10,291 nucleotides of DNA. Origin: Kordiimonadaceae bacterium UBA4441. GTDB taxonomy: Bacteria > Pseudomonadota > Alphaproteobacteria > Sphingomonadales > Emcibacteraceae. Below, one piece after another: positions 6,831-10,291 of this stretch; within the stretch, counting starts at the first letter, position 1; every line of letters starts with the position of its first letter. Below the pieces are notes generated by a model that searched no databases, was not told the origin of the DNA, and saw only the letters and a list, made by a program, of their open reading frames with translations. Made by a program: the position numbers and the translations under genes. The stretch is taken from assembly GCA_002390425.1 (NCBI GenBank), contig DGPL01000002.1, positions 1-10,291 of the forward strand. Reading direction: 5' to 3'.

Positions 6831-8033
6831 ATGAATAAAAAGGCACTTTTAACGCTTAGCATATTAATCAGTAATTCTTTATTATTAAGTTCAGTTTCGA
6901 TGGCAGAAAATGATAAACCAAGGTCACGGGATATTGGCATTATTGTCGGCACAATAGCGCCGGGTGAACATAATGCAATTACCGATGTAGCCGGGGTTCG
7001 GGTTGGTCATCATACAGTTAATGCCGGTGATGATGTCAGGACCGGTATTACTGCGATTATTCCATCGGATCATAATATGTATACCCATCCTATTCCCGCG
7101 TGGATCCATACGGGCAATGGTTATGGGAAATTGGTTGGTGAAACACAGCTGCGTGAATTTGGTGAAATTGAAACGCCAATTATCCTTGGGTGCACGCTGT
7201 GTGTTTGGACGGCGGCGGAAGCATTAAAGGACTGGATGCTAGATAAACCGGGTGAGGGACAGCATACAGTCAACCCTGTGGTTGGCGAAACCAATGATAG
7301 TCGCGTGAATAATATGTGGTCAGATGATAGCGCAAAGTCGGAATATACGTTTGCGGCATTAAAGGCCGCAAAGTCGGGGCCGGTTGAAGAAGGTAGCGTT
7401 GGCGCAGGTCGAGGTACTCAGGCCTTTGGATGGAAAGGTGGCATTGGTACAAGTTCACGTGTATTGCCGAAAAGCCTTGGTGGATATACGGTTGGTGTTT
7501 TGGTGCAAACGAACTTCGGTGGCGATTTAAATGTAAATGGGGCTCCAGTTGGTCGCGAACTTGGGCAATATTCTTATCAAACGCAATTAGAAGAAGCGAG
7601 ACAAGGTGTTGTTCCCATGGACGGTGGTTCAATGATGATGGTAGTTGCTACCGATGCGCCGATTTTATCTCGAAATCTTGACCGTTTGGCGAAGCGGGGC
7701 ATGATGGGGCTCGCGCGGACAGGGTCCGTTGCTCATAATAGTTCGGGTGATTATGTGATCGCCTTTTCCACCAGTCCGGACGTGCGTCGTGACCGTGGCG
7801 CGCGGGAGCCCGTTCCTGCCAAAACATTAAGCAATACGGCGATGTCGCCATTATTCCAAGCTGTGGTCGAAGCAATACAGGAAAGCGTTTATAATGCGAT
7901 GTTAAAGGCGGAAACGGTAAAGAGTAGTCGCGGAACGTTAGAGGCAATCGATGTTGATAAGGTCAAGGAAATCGTTGAAAAATATAATGTGACTAATTTC
8001 GATGAAAAATTATCACCAGGGAAAGTAAATTAA
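6831..8033 (+). CDS. Secreted P1-family (S58, DmpA/BapA-type) aminopeptidase
   Basis: A 400-residue DmpA-like Ntn-hydrolase, close to the family's usual 350-400 residues plus signal. Residues 1-25 are a Sec signal peptide (cleavage at SMA|E). Family landmarks: RSRDIGIIVGTIAPGEHNAI and TDVAGVRVGHHTV (31-65), VGETNDSRVN (151-160), GSVGAGRGTQAFGWKGGIG (188-206), VLVQTNFGG (223-231, containing the oxyanion-type Asn) and DGGSMMMVVATDAPI (264-278). By family knowledge these enzymes self-cleave before the Ser of the last motif, here Ser267, giving an alpha chain and a beta chain with N-terminal catalytic Ser. NSSGDYVIAFST near 308-319 matches the Ser-Gly-acid region of the active site. Known members release N-terminal residues, including D-amino acids (DmpA) and beta-amino acids (BapA); the specificity here is not readable. 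It is first in a three-gene plus-strand operon, divergent from the Tat PLP enzyme. I chose ATG 6831 over TTG 6825 because of the ribosome site. Confidence 0.9.
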   Translation: MNKKALLTLSILISNSLLLSSVSMAENDKPRSRDIGIIVGTIAPGEHNAITDVAGVRVGHHTVNAGDDVRTGITAIIPSDHNMYTHPIPAWIHTGNGYGKLVGETQLREFGEIETPIILGCTLCVWTAAEALKDWMLDKPGEGQHTVNPVVGETNDSRVNNMWSDDSAKSEYTFAALKAAKSGPVEEGSVGAGRGTQAFGWKGGIGTSSRVLPKSLGGYTVGVLVQTNFGGDLNVNGAPVGRELGQYSYQTQLEEARQGVVPMDGGSMMMVVATDAPILSRNLDRLAKRGMMGLARTGSVAHNSSGDYVIAFSTSPDVRRDRGAREPVPAKTLSNTAMSPLFQAVVEAIQESVYNAMLKAETVKSSRGTLEAIDVDKVKEIVEKYNVTNFDEKLSPGKVN

Positions 8034-8999
8034 ATGAGTAAGAAATTAGGTACAGATCAATTTATTGAAATTGCTAAGGCATCAGCAAGAATTAAGCATG
8101 TAGTCGCGCCAACACCGCTTAGATTAAGTAAAACATTAAGTGATAGTGACACGCGTGTTTTTTTTAAAATGGAAAATTTAAACCCAACCGGTTCATTTAA
8201 ATTACGTGGCGCGGCTAATAAAATTCTTTCCATGACGGACGCTGAGCGAAAAAAGGGCGTAGTAACAGCATCTACGGGTAATCATGGAGCAGGTGTTGGC
8301 TACATGTGCCAGAAAACGGGCACAAAAGGAACCGTGTTTGGTCCTGATGATATGTCACAAGCTAAATACGACGGTATGGTTTCATATGGCGTAGACGTAG
8401 TGAAAAATGAAGGGGATCCCATTAACGGTGAAAAAAATGCACGCAAATTTGCGGCTGAAAATGATATTCCTTTTATTTCTCCTTATAATGATCCACAAAT
8501 TGTTGGAGGTCAGGGAACGATTGGTTTTGAACTTTTTTCAGAAGTTCAGGATTTGGACGCAGTATTTATTTCATTAGGCGGTGGAGGCCTAATGTCTGGG
8601 ATCGCGATCGCTATGGCAAATTTATCACCAAAGACAAAAATAATTGCCGTATCCCCCTCTAATTCAAATGTCATGATGCAAAGTGTGGCTGCTGGTGAAG
8701 TGCTTGATCTGCCGTCAGACCCAACCTTATCAGATGGTACCGCGGGTGGTGTTGAAATGGGGACGATTACATTTGAATATTGCTGTGATTATGTTGATGA
8801 ATATTTAGAGGTAAGCGAAGAAGAGTTGATTGAAGGTTTAAGGATTTTTATTGATGATACCAATACGATTGGTGAAGGGGCCGTTGGGGTCGCTGTTGCA
8901 GGATATTTAAAGCAACAGGAAAAATGGACCAGCAAAAAAGTCGCAATCATTGCTTGCGGCGGTAATATTTCCCGAAGTGTTTTGAAAGAGATACTTTAA
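8034..8999 (+). CDS. Fold-type II PLP serine/threonine dehydratase-like enzyme
   Basis: A 321-residue protein without signal peptide, so cytoplasmic; family members are usually 310-330 residues. Seen in order: PTPLRLSKTL (26-35), ENLNPTGSFKLRGA (47-60, with Lys57 as the PLP lysine), STGNHGAGVGY (80-90, substrate-carboxylate loop), SLGGGGLMSG (180-189, phosphate-binding glycine loop), GEGAVGVA (281-288) and IACGGNIS (306-313, with Cys308 near the pyridine nitrogen as in serine dehydratases). The expected reaction is loss of water and ammonia from serine, threonine or a similar hydroxy-amino acid to give a 2-oxo acid; 3-hydroxyaspartate ammonia-lyase, serine racemase or EutB-type activity are alternatives. 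The EP-x-x-A/D metal-site segment of serine racemases reads SPSNSN (207-212) here, which argues against that divalent-metal site. There is no C-terminal ACT regulatory domain, so it is probably not the isoleucine-pathway IlvA. Its ATG follows the peptidase TAA with no gap, suggesting translational coupling. Confidence 0.88.
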   Translation: MSKKLGTDQFIEIAKASARIKHVVAPTPLRLSKTLSDSDTRVFFKMENLNPTGSFKLRGAANKILSMTDAERKKGVVTASTGNHGAGVGYMCQKTGTKGTVFGPDDMSQAKYDGMVSYGVDVVKNEGDPINGEKNARKFAAENDIPFISPYNDPQIVGGQGTIGFELFSEVQDLDAVFISLGGGGLMSGIAIAMANLSPKTKIIAVSPSNSNVMMQSVAAGEVLDLPSDPTLSDGTAGGVEMGTITFEYCCDYVDEYLEVSEEELIEGLRIFIDDTNTIGEGAVGVAVAGYLKQQEKWTSKKVAIIACGGNISRSVLKEIL

Positions 9000-9004
9000 C
9001 TAAT

Positions 9005-9010
9005 AGGAGG
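9005..9010 (+). promoter_or_regulatory. Near-ideal Shine-Dalgarno AGGAGG for the SRPBCC gene
   Basis: AGGAGG lies 5 nt before the ATG at 9016, in the 16-bp gap after the dehydratase stop. It is the strongest ribosome site in the window and suggests the last gene of the operon is translated efficiently and independently of coupling. Confidence 0.8.
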
Positions 9011-9015
9011 TAATA

Positions 9016-9468
9016 ATGGTTGAAAGAAGAAATATCATTAACGTTTTTAAGGTGACTGTATCTCGTGAATTTAATTTTCCCTTGGAAATTGTCTTTGATG
9101 AATGGTTAGATACAAAAAATCTTGGAAAGTGGTTGTTTAGCACGCCTGAGGGTGTTGATAAAGTATCAGATGTTGATCCTCGTGTCGGAGGAGATTTCAG
9201 AATAGGAGAAAGACGCGGCGAAGAAATGGCAATGCATGTGGGTACATTTCATGAAATTGATCGTCCAAAACGTATCGTCTTTAGTTATTATATGGAAACG
9301 GCCAATGATGATGCACTCTCAAACGTAATTATCGATTTTGAAAAGACGGAAAATGGATGCAGAGTTTTGATCACACATGAAATGGATGATGTTTGGTCAG
9401 AATATGAAGAATTAACCATTCAAGGTTGGAATATGATTTTTGACGGGCTTGAAAAAGTTCTTAACTAA
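9016..9468 (+). CDS. SRPBCC / AHSA1-type START-like domain protein
   Basis: A 150-residue cytoplasmic protein filled by one AHSA1-like SRPBCC domain (PF08327 type). The pattern is FKVTVSREFNFPLEIVFDEW (11-30, first strand and helix), LGKWLFSTPEGVDK (36-49), VDPRVGGDFRIG (53-64), the strand pairs VGTFHEIDRPKRIVFSY (75-91) and SNVIIDFEKTENGCRVLITHEM (102-123), and the long C-terminal helix QGWNMIFDGLEKVL (136-149). Such proteins form a deep hydrophobic cavity that binds lipids or other small molecules, or act as ligand-sensing or chaperone-accessory proteins; no catalytic residue set can be assigned. It follows the dehydratase by 16 bp and is last in the P1 peptidase operon. It ends 12 bp before the stop of a convergent small gene. 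Confidence 0.88.
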   Translation: MVERRNIINVFKVTVSREFNFPLEIVFDEWLDTKNLGKWLFSTPEGVDKVSDVDPRVGGDFRIGERRGEEMAMHVGTFHEIDRPKRIVFSYYMETANDDALSNVIIDFEKTENGCRVLITHEMDDVWSEYEELTIQGWNMIFDGLEKVLN

Positions 9469-9480
9469 AAGAAAAATTAC

Positions 9481-9747
9481 CTAATGAGGTTTCTGGCTTT
9501 CATTTTGAGAAACCGTTGCTTTTTCAAGAGCTTCAGCGGCATCGCCGTATATACGGCCTTCTAATGATAGTTCTAAAAACCGTATATAATCTTTTTGATC
9601 AGTAATATTTTGCCGTGCCATTTCAACTACTTCCAATTGAGAATTGGCCATTAAGTTATATTTTTTAATGAGAATAAGCATCTCATCACTAATTTTATTA
9701 AGTTCATTACGTATGTTGGTAATTGTAAGTTGATTTGCCTTAAGCAT
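9481..9747 (-). CDS. Hypothetical 88-residue helical small protein
   Basis: I do not recognise a family. The product has no signal peptide or membrane segment. Residues 1-30 (for example IRNELNKISDEMLILIKKY, 12-30) and 38-76 have leucine/isoleucine spacing suited to amphipathic helix or coiled coil; the C-terminus (77-88) is polar and probably disordered. Residues 38-58, with L-x-VV and QKDYxxFLxL, resemble residues 66-84 of the 102-residue protein at 54-362. The ATG at 9745-9747 has only a weak ribosome site (CGGAT). The gene is convergent with the SRPBCC gene (12-bp gap) and divergent from the membrane protein at the right edge, so it is probably monocistronic. The absence of any competing frame supports it as a real gene, but moderately. 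Confidence 0.6.
   Translation of the reverse strand: MLKANQLTITNIRNELNKISDEMLILIKKYNLMANSQLEVVEMARQNITDQKDYIRFLELSLEGRIYGDAAEALEKATVSQNESQKPH
9488..9525 (+). terminator. Weak terminator-like hairpin at the end of the SRPBCC operon
   Basis: GGTTTCT (9488-9494) pairs with AGAAACC (9508-9514) around a 13-nt loop; GTTGC and then T5 follow on the plus strand. The stem is short and the T run is displaced by 5 nt. It also lies inside the 3' end of the convergent small gene. It is the only candidate I see for ending the plus-strand operon. Confidence 0.3.
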
Positions 9748-9847
9748 AATTTTATCCGTATAAAATTGTAATTATATATTAATTAATTATCGTTAATTCT
9801 ATATTATTAATGATATTATTCAGACCTTTCCTTCTGGAGCAAGTAAA
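9748..9847. promoter_or_regulatory. Very A+T-rich divergent promoter region
   Basis: This spacer separates the 88-residue gene (minus strand) from the membrane protein (plus strand). Positions 9765-9820 are almost pure A+T with overlapping TATATT, TATTAT and TTAATT words, so promoters for both directions probably lie here, but none can be singled out. It also holds a 13-codon open frame, ATG 9810 to TAG 9851, which may be a leader peptide or chance. Confidence 0.5.
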
Positions 9848-10291
9848 ATAGTCGATATAAATAATATAAAAGAAGCATCGAGTGATCGCGATCAACTCCG
9901 CCAAACCTTACCTGACCAATTAAGAATATTATTTTCTCATATTATTCCTAATACACTCGGTAGTGTTGTGATAATGGTCGTTTACTTTTGGTCTTTTAGC
10001 GATAATTTTACCTCATCGCTGCAGTATTATTGGGCCACCGGAATGATGTTTTTACTAGCCGTCAGGCTTGTGATTTATCGCGCGTCTTTTAAATCCGATT
10101 TTTACGTAAAATCCAATAAATGGCTCTTAATTTATACAGGTATTACGTTTTTATTAGGTGTTATGTGGGGGTTAGTGACGCTCATACCCGTTGACTATCT
10201 GCAAGGGGAACTTCTTACTTTAACACTAGTGACGTTGTTACTTGCTTTATGCTGTATCTCAGCCATAAGCAGCAGTGCACATACCTATGTT
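9848..10291 (+). CDS. N-terminal membrane part of an incomplete, probably signalling, protein
   Basis: An open frame runs off the right edge (148 codons counted from 9848; the frame is open from 9797). Four hydrophobic segments are evident: about 31-50 (IIPNTLGSVVIMVVYFW), 60-79, 92-114 (WLLIYTGITFLLGVMWGL) and 122-142. A charged helix, SSDRDQLRQTLPDQLRILF (11-29), precedes them. This layout resembles the membrane input regions of bacterial histidine kinases and GGDEF/EAL proteins, but the output domain is outside the window, so that role is inference. The frame has no ATG, GTG or TTG before GTG 9968 and ATG 9974, which lie inside the first membrane segment. The best-placed ribosome site is GGAG (9836-9839), 8 nt before the ATA at 9848. 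Either ATA is used as start, the start codon was mutated or misread, or an indel separates the frame from ATG 9810. Confidence 0.65.
   Translation, partial: MVDINNIKEASSDRDQLRQTLPDQLRILFSHIIPNTLGSVVIMVVYFWSFSDNFTSSLQYYWATGMMFLLAVRLVIYRASFKSDFYVKSNKWLLIYTGITFLLGVMWGLVTLIPVDYLQGELLTLTLVTLLLALCCISAISSSAHTYV

Noticed and set aside
7270..7632. 120-codon minus-strand open frame
   Set aside because: Antisense to the conserved core of the P1 peptidase, whose motifs clearly identify the plus frame as coding.
9883..9894. 12-bp palindrome TGATCGCGATCA, with the same GATCGCGATC core also at 8600-8609
   Set aside because: Both copies lie in coding sequence and are explained by codons (SDRDQ and GIAIA). 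Two copies are not enough to argue for a functional repeat such as a HIP1-like element.
1..10291. CRISPR array, tRNA/rRNA genes, insertion sequences, toxin-antitoxin or phage genes
   Set aside because: No regularly spaced repeats, cloverleaf-like segments, transposase motifs, terminal inverted repeats or recognisable phage or defence domains were seen on either strand.

Overview
The window is an A+T-rich stretch from a Gram-negative bacterium, most likely a proteobacterium. Evidence for an outer membrane is a classical autotransporter with a C-terminal beta-barrel, plus several Sec or Tat signal peptides. The helical linker in front of the barrel and the Tat-exported class V PLP enzyme remind me of alphaproteobacteria, but I cannot fix the taxon from sequence alone.

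Layout, left to right. (1) 1-3679, minus strand: an autotransporter gene (383-3679), then a 102-residue protein of unknown function (54-362) 20 bp downstream, then two tandem intrinsic terminators; the stop codon of the small gene lies in the loop of the first. (2) 3680-3934: divergent intergenic region with a T9 tract. (3) 3935-4660, plus strand: a FetB-family (UPF0014) ABC permease with no ATPase partner in the window; its stop codon abuts the stop codon of the next, convergent gene with no spacer. (4) 4661-6704, minus strand: a Tat-signal class V aminotransferase-fold PLP enzyme followed 40 bp later by a secreted DUF1080 (3-keto-disaccharide hydrolase-like) protein. (5) 6705-6830: divergent control region with two short palindromes. 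(6) 6831-9468, plus strand: a secreted DmpA/BapA-type (P1/S58) peptidase, a serine/threonine dehydratase-like PLP enzyme starting on the base after the peptidase stop, and an SRPBCC/AHSA1 protein with the strongest ribosome binding site in the window. (7) 9481-9747, minus strand: an 88-residue helical small protein. (8) From about 9848 to the right edge, plus strand: the membrane-spanning N-terminus of a larger, unfinished protein, probably a signalling protein, with no ordinary start codon in its open frame.

The two divergent operons around 6705-6830 look like one functional unit. Three products carry export signals (PLP enzyme by Tat, DUF1080 and P1 peptidase by Sec) and two look cytoplasmic (dehydratase, SRPBCC). 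A reasonable but untested reading is that an unusual amino-acid-containing compound, such as a short or beta/D-amino acyl peptide or a glycoconjugate, is processed in the periplasm and the released hydroxy-amino acid is deaminated in the cytoplasm. The autotransporter unit, the FetB permease and the right-edge membrane protein appear unrelated to it.
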